Below, one piece after another: positions 11,601-23,839 of a stretch of DNA of 64,000 nt; positions within the stretch are counted from its first letter, which is position 1, and each line of letters begins with the position of its first letter. Source of the DNA: Delphinapterus leucas (Eukaryota > Chordata > Mammalia > Artiodactyla > Monodontidae); NCBI RefSeq assembly GCF_002288925.2, contig NW_022098043.1:11355232-11419231 (forward strand), written 5' to 3'. The position numbers and the translations under genes are program-made. The notes beneath the pieces were generated by a model. It did not search any database. It had not been told where the DNA came from and was given only the letters and a program-made list of their open reading frames with translations.

Positions 11601-14446
11601 TCCGCTGGCTGGCCTCACCCTCCAGGCCAGCCTTTGATCTCCTGGCGGTGCCTGCCTTCAGATTCCCTTTATCTTTATGGGTAATGCCCCTGGGCACCAC
11701 CCTCACTCCCCCCATCCCCCACTGGCACCCAGAGGGCAGAGGGGGGCGCACCCAGGAGAAACAAGAGTGGTGGTGGGAAGAGCCTGGGTCAAGAAGGGCC
11801 GGGACGTAGAAGCGTCTCGGACGTTGGCCTCACGGTGCCAGCTCTGCTCCCCGCCGGGTCTCCCTTGGAACGGAACCGGCGGGTTGTGGGCAATGGGAGA
11901 CAGGATGGGACAGACGGGTGGGGCGTGTGGGGGGCGGGGTCAGGAGGCCAGGAGTTTCGATGGCTGGTTTTGGTGGCGTTTGATAAGAGAAGGAAGGGGT
12001 GGTCAAAGTCCGTGGGAGCCGGGGTGGGGGCAGGAGACATGGTGGGGTGGGAGAGGGGCAGTGGGTATGATTCCCAGCCTGCCTGCCAGTTTATGCCCCA
12101 CCGCCCGAGGCCTCAACCTGGGTCTGAGGACCTGCTGCCCCCTGCCCTGCCTCCCCTCTCAGGCTTGGGGGGAGGGGACTTGAACAGATGGCAATGATTT
12201 GGGGGCCCAGGGCTGAAAGAGGCCGTGTCTGTGGGGCCTCCTCTGACATGTGCGCCCTGAGCTGATGGGCTGGGCTGGGGGGGTCCCTGTCTGATGGGGG
12301 AAGGCTTGGCCCCTGCCCTGGGAATATCTCTCCTCCAATGAAAGAGACACAGCCCCTGCCCTCAGGGAGCTCCTCGTCTCGGGAGAGGGCACACAGGCCG
12401 TTCCTGGAAAAGCATCCCGCCAACTGCTGGAGGACCTATTGTGCCCTTCCCTGGGGGATTCACAGTCTGAGGGCAGAGGGAGGCAGGCGGGCACGGCTGC
12501 GAACGAGCAGGCCTGTGTGGAGTCCAACCCCTTCACCTGCTGGGTCTGGTCAGGCCAATTTGGAGGCGAGGAAGACAGGGCAGGGCCCAGAGACACCCCC
12601 ACCCGCACCAGGGATCAGCCTGAGGTCAGGCCCAGGCTGGGGGGGGGGGGTCTCTGCCAGACTGGCCCCGGGGCACAGGTTCGGGCTGTGACATGAGGTG
12701 GATCCGCTGTGCAAAACAGTTATTACCGCTGCTCCTCTAGGCCCCGGCGAGAGAGGGAGGCTCTATTACAGGGATGGAGCTGCAGGCAGTCCTCCCTCCT
12801 CATCCCACCCCACCCTGCCCACCGCAAGCGGGCACACACACACACACACCCGGGCACAGACACGCACATCTGTGCGCACACGCAGCCAGACATGCTAGTT
12901 GTATGATTTTGAGCAAGTCCTTTCACCTCCCTGAGCCTCAGTTTCTTCAGCTGTGAAATGCGGATCATAACAGCTCACATGGCTGGCACCTCCCTCCCCC
13001 ACCCGTACTCTGGGACACGCAGACGTGGGCACATACGCGTCCTTACACGCTCACGTGGGCACCCACATGAGCCCACACGGCCCTGCTCAGAACCCCCCCA
13101 ACTCACATGCAGTGTGCCCACACACCCTTGCTTGTGAATCTTCTCACAAGTACAAGCAGTTGGGGGACTGCGGCAGGGTCTCCAGGACCGCAGAGGGAAC
13201 CCTCACCCCCCACCAGCAGCATTCTGTCTCTGGGGTGGACCCCTAAGTCAGCCATGCCCCAGGCAGGGTGCCCAGGCTCAGTGCCCCCTGCTCTCTCTCC
13301 TGGGTTAATGCCCATTTGGCCAGGGGGAGGTTGTGTGTGAGAGACACATAGATCTGGCTTCAAATGTCAACTGCCCCGAACCTTGGCTTCCTCGTCTGTA
13401 AAGTGGGGAAGTGCAAATGGTCATTGAGAGGCCACAGGGCAGGAGGTGCATCCATGAGATGATCTATACCAAGTGTGACATGTGTAAGGTGCCCAGGATA
13501 CAGCAGATGCTCCATAAACCCTGGTTGGGTTGCCTTGGGGCAGCAGCACCTACGTGGCATGTGGAAGAGAACAGATATGATCAGGTGTGATCCACAAGCC
13601 TGTTATGTTCCAGGCTTTGAGCTGGGCACTGGGGCCTCAGATTTAAAACAAAGCAAAACCAAACCAAACCTTGTTCCCTTCCTTCCCTCAAGGTGCTCAC
13701 CCAATACTGCGGATGACGGATGACGTGTCAACGGTCAGTTCCAAGTCAGTATGAGGTGTGCTGGGAGACAAACACAGAGGCAGCAGGGTGTGAGGGGAAA
13801 GAGTAGGGGTGCCACTTTTCAGGGGGTGACCTTAGTCAAGTGATTGTCCCTTTTTGAACTCAGTTTACCCGCTCATAAAATGGGCGTGAAAATAACCGGC
13901 TCACTGTTGGTTACGTGCTGGGCACGAAGCAGAAGGGATGATAATTCTGGGGTGATTACTACCTGGGAGGCGGCCCCTGGGCCCCTTTCTCCCCTTCCAA
14001 GCCTGTGCTGGGGAAGGGTCTGGGGGTCTCGGATGAGGCTGTCTGTTTCCATGGTGGAGCCTGCACTTTCCTCACCAGGAACCCAGTCCTGTGGAGCCCA
14101 GATCTCAGGGCACGGGGAGGGGCTGGGGCAGACCCCTGGGATGCGCTTGGCCATGGACAGACATAGTCAACCAACTCAGCCACTGGGGTCTGCACATTTC
14201 TCGTGACCACAGACCTGGGGAAGTGGCAGAGGCGTACTGGACCTTAGGAGCACTTGGTCTAATGGGAGAGGCAGGAACCCCCCTCTACCCTCCCTCCCCC
14301 CAACACCCAGTCAGAGGGGGGGAGGCAGTATACCAAGTCACCCTCATGATGACCTAAGTCTCTTCGGAATGTCGAAGCTGGGGGGTTCCTTCAAACCTCT
14401 CTCGAATCTCCAGGGGCTTGGCCTGGAGAGACCCACTCAGGATCAC
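5619..14446. other. Intergenic, MIR-rich; no gene seen
   Basis: MIR remnants lie at about 5885-5990, 6630-6780, 7480-7620, 9115-9320, 9740-9910, 10540-10740, 11220-11400, 12885-12975, 13340-13520 and 13790-13940. A purine-rich simple tract (AGAGACAGAG) occupies about 8255-8455 and a short CA tract 12833-12850. A GAATGAATGGATG microsatellite is at 6032-6061. No exon-like coding block with splice sites was recognised. Confidence 0.65.
8255..8455 (+). repeat. GA-rich simple repeat
   Basis: Degenerate (GAGACA/GAGA)n purine tract, almost free of pyrimidines other than scattered C and T. It accounts for the leucine/serine-rich open frames on the opposite strand. Confidence 0.85.
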
Positions 14447-14458
14447 AGGGGCGGGACT

Positions 14459-14505
14459 CACGTGGGGCGGGACTCACGTGGGGCGGGACTCACGTGGGGC
14501 ACGTG
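14459..14505. promoter_or_regulatory. Array of four CACGTG E-boxes in a 16-bp tandem repeat
   Basis: Perfect palindromic E-boxes at 14459-14464, 14475-14480, 14491-14496 and 14500-14505. The first three lie in exact 16-bp repeats (GGGGCGGGACTCACGT). GGGGCGGG in each repeat is also an SP1/KLF-type box. The motif is bound by bHLH-zip factors such as USF, MYC/MAX and TFE3 in general; use here is inferred. It lies 0.5 kb before the CpG island. Confidence 0.7.
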
Positions 14506-14914
14506 CGCAGAGTGGGTGTGTCTTGTAGGCACCGGGACAAACCGGAGCTTGCATGCCCTCTAAAGACCTTCGAAGCCAAGATTTTACAGGCAGCCCTCCA
14601 GACCCACCACCCCCAGACAAGTCTGTGATCTAGTTCCTGCCCTTGGCTGGTCAGCTGGTGAACCCCATCCCACCTTCCCTTTTTACAGATGGGGAAACTG
14701 AGACCAGAACCAGGAGGTAGTTTTCCAGCTGTGAGACCTGGAGCAGACCTCTGCCAGCCTTAGTTTTCTCCTTTGCCTCAGGCACAGGGCTGGTGTGAGG
14801 ACAAAAGGAAATGGATGTGCAGCACTAACCTAGTGCCTGGCACAGAGATAAAAACTCAGCGAATCTCGCTGTGACTTATTACTAATTATTATCGTTGTGA
14901 AGCACCAGTGAGGC

Positions 14915-14970
14915 CCTAGGCTACTTTTATTTTTATTTTTTTTATTTTTTATTTTCCTAGGCTACTTTTA
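14915..14970 (-). mobile_element. Tail-only retroinsertion (T-rich tract between 15-bp direct repeats)
   Basis: CCTAGGCTACTTTTA occurs at 14915-14929 and again, identical, at 14956-14970. The 26 bp between are T with a few A. This is what L1-mediated insertion looks like when only the poly(A) tail, here in reverse orientation, is delivered between target-site duplications. No body of any element is present. Confidence 0.75.
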
Positions 14971-15009
14971 AAGGCTAGGGTGATGAGGCTTGGGGAGGAG
15001 GAGCGCCTG

Positions 15010-15600
15010 GGACTCTAAGGCAAGAACAAGCAAAGCTCGCACCGCACCGGAGCGCGTGGGCCCGGATGCCCCGTCCCCTGTCGCCGTCCCCAGGGCCGCC
15101 CTTGTTTCCATGGCGACGGGGGCCGCCCCTCCCGGGCCCCCGACCCCTTTACGAGGCGCAGAGGCGGTTCCTCGCAGCGGGGAACGGGCTCGGGCCAGCA
15201 GTAAAGCGCACGCGGCAACCCTCAAAGGCTGCACCTGCGGGGCTGGCAGCCCGGGCGGGCGGGGTGCGAGACGGGCGCGGGGGTGGGGGATGCTGGGCCG
15301 CACCGCCCCCCGCCCCACCCCCGCTCCCTGCCCCGGGCCCCTTAATTCACTGCCTCGCTCCCGGGCAGGTGGGCGCCGGCCCCTCAGGGAACCGGAGTCC
15401 AACCCCCGCCCCCCTCGGCCCCCGGCTATTGTCTCGCTCCGCCTTCCCCTCTCTCCGGCCTACTCTCCGGCTCTCTCCTCTCCACGTGGCCCGGGCTCCT
15501 TCCGGGCTTTTCCGGGCTCTCCCGCAGCGTCCACCTCTGTCTCAGCGCGTCTCTGTCTCTCGGAAGCTGGAGAGGAAGGGGAGTGCCCTCGGATGGAGAT
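15010..15600. promoter_or_regulatory. Orphan CpG island
   Basis: Very GC-rich sequence with frequent CpG (for example GGGCGCGGGGG, CGCACCGCACCGGAGCGCG) and several CCCCGCCCC-type boxes, about 8.4 kb upstream of EPHA2 exon 1. It includes an RFX-like X-box GTTTCCATGGCGAC at 15104-15117. No recognisable coding exon lies in or next to it. It may be a distal promoter, an enhancer or the start of a non-coding RNA. Confidence 0.6.
15104..15117. promoter_or_regulatory. RFX-type X-box motif
   Basis: GTTTCCATGGCGAC matches the palindromic X-box GTTGCCATGGCAAC at 12 of 14 positions. RFX factors bind such sites in promoters, including ciliary genes. Binding here is inferred from motif match and CpG-island context only. 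Confidence 0.5.
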
Positions 15601-18374
15601 GGATGGGTGGCCCCAGTCTGGGACGCCAGGGATGGCGGGTGCCTGGGCCCCCAATCTTTGGGGCACTGGTCAGGTACCTCTTAAGGAATCAAGAGATAAG
15701 AATAGAGGTTGGATTGTTTTTCATATTATGTACTTATTTTTGCATAGGTCACTGATGCATGTGGTGAAATTGTCAACTGCAACAGGAAGAATACACAGTA
15801 CAATAGCCCCCCCCCAGGTCCCCACCAAAGTTCCCAGTTTCCACACACACACGCACACACACACACACGCTGCTCAAGGCAGGGCTGTGTCCAAGTCTCT
15901 GGTCCCCTCATGCTCAGCGCAGGATTCGACACAACGCGTGTCAGAGGTCACAGAGCTATCTACTGATGGGAGCATGTGTGTGTCTGTACACACACACACA
16001 CACACACACACCCTACCTAGGGCTTGCTGGGAGCACCTCAGGGGGTCCAACCAGGGAATATGTGAGTGGTGGCAAGTTTGGACAACTGGCTGGGGCATGA
16101 TGGATGGGATGGCAGACAGATGGATGGATGGATGGGCTGGTGGAAAGATAGACACACAGGAGCTGCCAGGAGGTGACTACCTGGCTGGGAAGGGCTGGCT
16201 GGGAAGTGATGGATGGGACACAGAGAGGGCTGTGAGGGGCTGGGCCCATTGGGGAATGAAGGAAGGAAGTAAGGATGGATAGAGGGACAGACAGGCTGAC
16301 AGATGAGGGAGACAGATGAGGAGTGGGGGAGGGGTGCATGGGGGGTGGACGAGTGATGAGAGACCCTGCTGAGAGAGGGGACAGGGTCTCGCTGGGGAGG
16401 TTGTTCCAGAGATGATGCATAGGACTGGGTGAGGATGGATGCTCACTGCTGGGCTGGCTACAGACAGGCGGACAGACAGATGGACTCGTGGATGGATGGG
16501 TAGATGGATGGGGAAGATAGCTGAGGAGTGACCAAGGCCCTGCTGGGACTGGTTGATGGAGACGGCTAGACAGATGGAGGGAGACAGGACAGGAAGCAGG
16601 GGCAAGGGTGGGGTGGGTTAGGAGCTCCTGTCTTGTCCCAAGGTTGTCCCTACCGAGTCCCCTAGACATGCGTGCCTGGACGTGTGTGTGTGTGTGTTCA
16701 GACATATGCAGTATTGGGGCCATGGCTGTGTTCACAGTACTTCTCAGTGTGTGTGTAGACTTGTGAGCACACATGCCTGGTGATGGGCTTGAGAATAGAG
16801 GCCTGGAGTGTGAGGTCCCTGCCCTTCCCTCAGGGGCTAGTAGGGTCCTGCTGGGTTTATCCAGGGCATGGTGGGAAGGGGACCTAGGGCAGGGTTCCCG
16901 GTGAATGAAGCCTTGTGTGCTTGTCAGTGGTGTCAGGGCGGAAAGGGGCTTGGGGTCAGACTTGGAGGTTTTCAGAAAGCAAACAGAGCAGCTTTCCTAC
17001 CCTTCCTCCCTTCCTCCTCTGAGCCTCCACCAGGCCTGAGGCCAAACAGACAGGACTCAGGCAGGCGGGTGGTGCCTGGCAGGTACTGTGCACCTGGGCC
17101 CCCAAATACAGTGTCAGCAATAAAAATGATCACTGCTGACATTTGCGGAGGACTTGCCATGTGCCAGGCATTGTGCCGAGAGAGTTGTTTATACTTTCAC
17201 GGCTCCCCCACAAGGTGGGTATTGTATTATTTTTATCTCCAGTTGACCAAGGAGAAAACAGAAGCTCGAGAGGTGATGCTCTTCACAGGAGATGGTGGCT
17301 GTGGAAAGCCAGAAGTGTACCCTCAGCCCCTTGCCAGCCACGGCCGGATCTGCCTCGCCACATCTGCACAGGGGACTCTGGTTGGCAGGGGGACCCTCAG
17401 AACACAGAGCAGGGAGCAGGGACAGGAGTGACCTCCGGACCCTTGGTTAGCACTGGGGGCCACGGAGCCCGACAGGCTTGGATCTGGATCCTGCCTTTGT
17501 GACTTGAGCAGGTCACTTCATCTGTCTAAGTCTAAGCCTCAATTTCCTTGTCTGTGAAATGGGGAACATGCCGCTCACAGGAGCTGTTGTGAGGGTGAAA
17601 TAAGATAATGTAGGAACAGCACCTGGCAGGTCTGAGCACCCCAGGGCCACAGCAGAGGATCCTGGAACTCAGGTAACTCCACTGGGGCCCCTGGTCACAC
17701 ACCCCACCTTCTGCAGTAGCAGGAACCCCCCCATTAGTCCTGTCTCTGGAATGCGTCCTGGGCCTCTGGGTGTGGCTGAGCACCAGGTGGTAGCCTGGGC
17801 CATCTTCTCTAAGTGGGGGAGCCACTGTTTACCCGCAAGGTACCCACGTGGAAAGTGAGGGAAAGAGAACAGAAATAGCTAGCCCAGACCACACTGTGCC
17901 GTGAGGCTACCACACTGTGGGCTCCTTCATTCCACAAAGCTCCAGGCCGGGCTGCCGGGGGCAGGTACACCATGAAGAAGGCAGGCAGCAGCCCGGCCCT
18001 CTGGGAGCTGACACACTAATGGAGGTGGGTGGGGGAGGGAGACAGACAATAGTCAAATAAACAATAATATGTAGAGCATGGCAGCGGGTGGTAAGTGAGA
18101 TGGAGAAAAACAGCAAGGAAGGGAAGTAGGGAGTCCAGGGGTGGGGCCCGTGTTGCTGTTATTTTAAATAGAGCCGTCCGCTAAAGGAGGTGAGGGAGCC
18201 GGCCCTGAAAACTGAGTGGGGGGAGGGAGTGATCCAGGCAGAGGGAGAAGTAGGTGCAAAAGCCCTGAGGCAGGGCTGCCCTATTCCTGTATCCAAATTC
18301 ACTTATGCCAGAGGTCTTGCTGAGGCACCTTCCCTGCAGCTGATAGCCTTTGAAGGTCAAGGGAAGTGATTAGT
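15601..18374. other. Intergenic with microsatellites and degenerate GATG repeats
   Basis: CA tracts lie at 15843-15868 and 15989-16012. A degenerate GATGGATG/GACAGA minisatellite runs about 16095-16580 and a GT tract is at 16684-16698. MIRs lie at about 17125-17300 (reverse) and 17470-17640 (forward). An ancient repeat of unnamed family is at about 17910-18290 (GACAGACAATAGTCAAATAA, AAAGCCCTGAGGCAGGG). No gene seen. Confidence 0.65.
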
Positions 18375-18508
18375 GGGACTTCCCTGGTGGTCCAGTGGTT
18401 AGGGCTCCGTGCTTCCACTGCAGGGGACACGGGCTCCATCCCAGGCTGGGGAACTAAGATCCCACATGCCTCTTGCGCCGCCCCCCCACCCCCGCCAGAA
18501 AAAGAGAG
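18375..18508 (+). mobile_element. CHR-2-type SINE
   Basis: Begins GGGACTTCCCTGGTGGTCCA, then the tRNA-like GTTAGGGCTCCG..GCTTCCACTGCAGGGG, and GGGGAACTAAGATCCCACAT. It ends in a C-rich then A-rich tail. Flanked by GAAGTGATTA (18363-18372) and GAAGCGATTA (18508-18519 area), a 10-bp duplication with one change. An older relative of the 5399 copy. Confidence 0.88.
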
Positions 18509-18923
18509 AAGCGATTACACCGTGCTAGGACTCAGAAGCCCAGGTCTGTAGTCTTCACGCAGTCTCTGTGACCTCCAGCAAGTTCTTTCCCCTCTGTGGC
18601 CTCAGTTTCCTCCTTTGTAAAATACAGAGATTGGACTTGATCTCCTAAGACTCCCTTTCAGTGGCCATGCTATGACTCGGTCAGGGGAGGCGGGGTGGTC
18701 CCAGCAAGGGCTTTGGAGGTACTTTTGCCCCCTCAGGCTCCTGACCTTGAGCAAGTGACTCTGACTTCTCTGAAACTCAGTGTTCTCTGTAGAATGGGGG
18801 TAGAATCCCTGCTTCTCGGGGTGCTTGTGTGTATATATGAGGTGGTGCTACAAAGCTCTTAGATCAGGGCCTGGCACATAATCGGGGCTCAACAAATGGG
18901 CTCTGCTTTTACTTAGATTTTTT

Positions 18924-19116
18924 AATAGTTTATTTTTCTTAATATTTATTTGTTTATTTACTTGGCTGCACCGGGTCTTAGCTGCAGCACGCAGGATTTT
19001 CGTTGCCATGTGCGGGCTCTTAGTTGTGGCACGTAGGATCTAGTTCCCTGACCAGGGATCGAACCCAGGCCCCCGGGCCCCCTGCATTGGGAGCGTGGAG
19101 TCTTAACCCAAGTCCC
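18924..19116 (-). mobile_element. CHR-2-type SINE, reverse orientation, with internal deletion
   Basis: The reverse complement carries the GATCGAACCCAGGC box, CTAGTTCCCTGACCAGGG and the TGCATTGGGAGCGTGGAGTC head. The tail is the T-rich left end. Flanked by TACTTAGATTTTTT (18910-18923) and TACTTTGATTTTTT (19117-19130), 13 of 14 matching. About 15 bp normally between CTTAACCA and AGTCCC at the element's 5' end are missing. Confidence 0.87.
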
Positions 19117-21318
19117 TACTTTGATTTTTTTAAACACCGGGTTAAGGACTGGCACTCAGAGAAGGGAGAAAGGCCAGTGGTCCGGGGATCAGAGAAGGCT
19201 TCTGGGGTGGGGGGTAGGGGGGTCTAAGCTCAGTTTGGAAGGGGAAGAGGATGTGGCCAGATGGAGAAGAGAAGGCCAAGAGGAATGGGGGGTGTCGTCC
19301 GGGAGCCAAGCACAGGAGGAAGGGGGCTCTGAATCCAGGTGCAAAGCAGGCAGAAGATGGGCACCCAAGCGACACTGATCAGGGACACACCTCACTCCCG
19401 CCCCTCCTCCCAGCTGAGGCCCCACCCCACCCAGAGGCTCTGTCCCTTATCCAGGCCCCACAGGCAGGATTTTCAGGGAACCCACTTCAAAGGATCCCAG
19501 GAAGCTTGAGCAAGTCCCAAAGGAAGCGGCACAGCCCCTGACCCAACTCTGGGGATGGGGGAAGCCCTACAATTATGGGAGGCCTTCCTCCCACACTGCC
19601 CCTGTCCAAATGAGGGAGCCCACATTTAAGTTCCCCTTCCCTGACCGTCTCACTGGGGAAGGGGAGCTTCTGCTCAGGCAAGTTCACTCCAAAAACCTTG
19701 CCTGAAAGCTGAACTTCAAGTCCCACTCTGTGGTTGCAACTGGGGAGTGTGTTCCTTTGAAAAAGATGGAGTCCTAGAAGCTGCTGGTACTAGGCACATT
19801 TACTGAGCACCTACTGTATGCCAGTCTCCATGGGGCATGGGAGGACGGAATAAAACTGGGCTTCTATCCCTCAAAGAGCCCCCTGCTTAAAGGGGAGGGA
19901 AGGCGAGGAAGTAATTATAACACAGTGTGAGAGCTGAGGTCTGTTCCAGGGTGAGATGATTTATTTGCCTGGGAGTGCCCAGCTGGCTTTTCGAAGTGAC
20001 TTCGGATTGTAAAGGTAACAGTAGCTAAAATGTAACGCTCACTCACCCTGTACCAGACACCGTGCTAAGGGTTTAACATATAATCTCGTTTAATCCCAGC
20101 AGCAGTCCTGGAGGGTGGAAACCATTATTATCATGCCCATTTTACAGACGTGGCAGTTGAGATGATAAGGCTTGCCCAAGGCCACACAGGTGGTTAAATG
20201 GCAGAGTCCAGGTCTACTGGACCCATAACTCATTCATTCATTCATTCACCCACCAGATCTCTCTCGGCACATGCTGTAGGCCAGGTGCCCGCCTCCATCT
20301 GGGGGCTCCAGTGTCTCTTCTGTGTTGCTCCAAGGTAAGCCTTGAAGAAGGAATAGGAGTTGCCGAGGTGGAAAGGGCATCCAGGGAGAGGGTATAGCTT
20401 GGACAACGGGATGCAGGCATGAAAACACATGGTGTGTTCAAAGAAACACAGCTAGACCAGGCTCTGGACTGAAACACACTTAACTTTTTAGTTCTACCTC
20501 TGCCATGTCCTGGCTGTATGACTCTAGGCAAGCAAGTTCTCTCTGAGTCTCACTTTCTTCACCTGCAAAAATGGGGACCATATTAATCCTTCCGGGGCTT
20601 CTGGGAGGATTAGATGAGTTTGCATAGGTAAAGGTGGCTTGGCGCATAGTAGGCCTTCGAGAAAATGAATTGAAAGAATGGAGAGAACTGATTTAGAGGG
20701 TCACCATCAATTGTGAGCACCTCTCGAGTGACTCCTTGTACGGGGCACTGTTCTAGCTGATGCCAGGATTGCAAAGGGGTGTTGGATTTGTTCCTTGCTG
20801 CAGGGAGCTTACAGTCTAGTTGAGAGACAGTTCAGAGGCTCCGAAGACAAGAAAGAGTTGAGCTGGCTGAGGCCAGGGTCCTGGAGGGCATGTGGTACAG
20901 GGGCTCCAGAGGCTCAAGGGAGGGCCTGATCCCTGGGGACCTCACTGCGGAGGTACTCATTGGACTGGCCTTGAAGACTCCAGCAGGGCATAAGTCCAGG
21001 CATCTGGGCTGGGGCGGCGCTTTGGGTTCTGTGGAATTCAGTGTTTTGAGAGGCAGTGGAAAGAGGTACCTGGGAGGAGGTGTGCCGCATTCAGGCTGCC
21101 TGGGCTAGAACGCTAGTTGTTTTCCAGCTTTTACAAGCAAGTCTGATCCTCTGCAACAGGGCACAGTAACAGTGCTCACCTCCTGGGTGAAACTACTGTT
21201 TCAGTGTTTATCTTTGTCATCTGGTTGCCACCAGCCCCTAGCCAAGTCGTAGCAAAGGGTGGGCACCTGAGCAGGCTGGTGGGCTGGAGGTGGGGATTAG
21301 GAGGTGAGGTCCGTGCAA

Positions 21319-21366
<48 letters not shown>
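21319..21366. repeat. (AC)n microsatellite
   Basis: About 24 uninterrupted AC units, long enough to be polymorphic. Confidence 0.95.
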
Positions 21367-21369
<3 letters not shown>

Positions 21370-22155
21370 CAGGCTCCACCTGCCTGTACCAGAATGCTTA
21401 CTTGCTGCTCAGGCCCCGAGGGCTCTTTGGGGCCTTTATGGGGTAATTCCATCTCCATTAGGGTTTATTATGTCACTATAAATACCACTTTTCTGTGCCG
21501 CTTTATAAGACTCACTGACTCACCGAAGAACTTTCCTTCTCAGCATCCAGTCACCCAGAGCGGGAGGGACTCAGGGTGAGACAGGAAGAGAGGGAAGGGC
21601 GTTGTCACCAGGTGAGTGACTAAAGACCAAGGAGCTGCCCCCACTCCACGCCCTGCTGCCCTCTCACACACCACGCTTCCCACACGCCTCTGCTCATGTC
21701 CTGTGTCATAGATGAGCCACACTTAGCTCTGGGCTCTCAGCCCACAGCTGGGCACATCCTGCAGGCACTCAGCCCACAGCCAACAGGGCCTGCCTGCACC
21801 CCAGCATGTGGGTTCAACCTTGCGGGGCCACACATGCAAACCCACACATGCCACACAACGACTTTCACATGACGTCGAACTTGCCAACACCTTCATTCAC
21901 TCATCAGTTCATACCTTCAGCAAAGGCTTGCTGAATACCCACTATGTGTCAGATGCTGCCTGTTTTCCACAAACATCCCTGCCATCTTGGATCGCGTCTT
22001 CTAGTGACGCGTCCAACATTCAGAGCCTGCAATGGTATGTAACACACATGTACAAAGTCTTACATACAACATACAGGAAATCTTACGCTCACCACACAAT
22101 GTCCATAGCCCAGAGGGTCCAACACAAAATGCAAAACACTTATCCATACCATGTA

Positions 22156-22157
<2 letters not shown>

Positions 22158-22204
<47 letters not shown>
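22158..22204. repeat. (AC)n microsatellite
   Basis: About 23 uninterrupted CA units. Confidence 0.95.
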
Positions 22205-22205
<1 letters not shown>

Positions 22206-23839
22206 CTCACCGGCCATGCGCAGCACCCTGTGCACACCGCCCGCCCCACCCGCTACAGATGCTGCTTCCTCTGGCTGCACCACGTGTGACCATAATAACA
22301 GCTGAGGTTTAACAAGCGCGTTCCGTCATCCTGGCTTCTGCAGTTAACATGCATGATCGTATTTGATCTTCACAGTAACCCTCTGAAGTAGGTTTATACA
22401 TCTTCCAGATGAGCAAACTGAGCCTCCAAGAAGTGAAATGTCCGAAAACTCATAGGCTGACTCTACAGCCTACAGTCTTGACCACTGCCAAGTATGGCAC
22501 ACTCACAATCACACAGAGATCCTCTCATGTCCACACATGCTCACACACACACACACACGTCCACACACTCAATCTCATGGACACTTGCACACTCACACTC
22601 TCAGAAGACCAAGGCTCTCCTCCCATCATCTTGGTCAAAGGCTTTAATTATACTATCCCAACACCTGTAATTAACCCTCCCACCCCCTTCCAAGGGAGAT
22701 ATCTGGACCCGCTTCCCAAGGGCTGGCGCCAAGGCCGAGGGGCCAAGATGTCCACATCTGGCAGGGAGGACCTGGGTACCAGAGTAAGTCAGTGTGGCTG
22801 TCTGGTGAGCAGGTCCAGGAGAGTCAAGAAGAGGATGGGGTGAAAGAGAAGGAGGTGGGCAGAGGGGGTTGTAGCCTCCCAGGAAGCCAGGCTTGCTACA
22901 GCTGCTCCTCCTGGACTGGACTGGCCAAATGGCGATTGGGCAACAGGCAACCGTGGGTGGCCACGCAGGCAGGAGAGAGGACATTTCCCGTTTGTTTCAC
23001 TAGCACCAGCCACTTCTGTCAGGAGGGGAGATGAGCTCATGTCTGAGGAACCGTTGGGGAGAGGCCCCTTGAAGGGGCAGGTGGGAAGCAGGTGTCCTGT
23101 CCTCCAAAGTGTCAAAACAGACCAACTGATTCTACCATGCCAGGGTTGGGGCATAGGGGTGCTCTACCCAGCAGCCTCTTGCCCAACCTTTCCCAATATG
23201 GGCAGCGGTTAAAGCAGAGACTACCCAGATTCAAATCCTGGCTCTACTACCTTTGAGCTGTGCGACCTTTGCGCATATTGTTTAAGCTGTTGGAGCCTCG
23301 GTTTACTCGTCTGTAAAATGGGGATAATGACATCTACCTCCCAGATGAGAATTAAAGGAGATCATGCATGTCTGACTCATTTTTAGATGAGGTTGCTCTC
23401 AGATTACTGTATTCTTAGAGGCCCCTGAGCAGAGAAGCTCTCCCTGACCTCCGACGGTTTGGTGCACAGTTTAGAAATCCCAGGAAGAGGGGCATCTGGG
23501 TCTATTTTGGAGCTCTCTTTCCAGGCAAGCTGCTAAGCAGGCAACTGCTTCTTGACCCTCCAGGCCATTTCAGTTCAGGCCACCGGGCCAACGTTGAGCT
23601 CGGTCCCAGAGGGCAAAGGGTGAGAGTGGGGGATGGCTCAGCGCAAAACCATCCCCACGTCTGGGCCGAGGATTCCCGGCTCAGAGATCCTCGAGGACTA
23701 GCCCTGGTTGCACTGGCGCTTGGAGGCGCTCAAACTTGGAAGGACCTGGGGGGCGCCAGCGAGTCCAGCGGGCCCAATGAGCCCCTCCAACCCCCTCGGG
23801 ACTTCCCCTCCCTTCTCGCTGGGTGCCAGCCCGGCCCCT

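Larger units (their letters stand above)
19131..23600. other. Intergenic upstream of EPHA2; no gene seen
   Basis: MIRs lie at about 20015-20230 (reverse), 20440-20680 (forward), 22290-22500 (reverse) and 23200-23370 (forward). Two long CA microsatellites lie at 21319-21366 and 22158-22204, with a shorter one at 22544-22558. Between the two SINEs, MIRs also occupy about 18540-18690 and 18710-18900. No coding evidence. Confidence 0.65.

Noticed and set aside
14990..16282. 430-codon open frame on the plus strand across the CpG island
   Set aside because: It is the longest uninterrupted frame but runs through CA microsatellites and degenerate GATG repeats. It has overlapping frames on both strands and no recognisable domain; GC-rich DNA gives few stops by chance.
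16013..16774. 253-codon reverse-strand frame rich in His, Pro and Ser
   Set aside because: Composition follows the GATG/GACAGA minisatellite and CA tracts; no splice or domain support.
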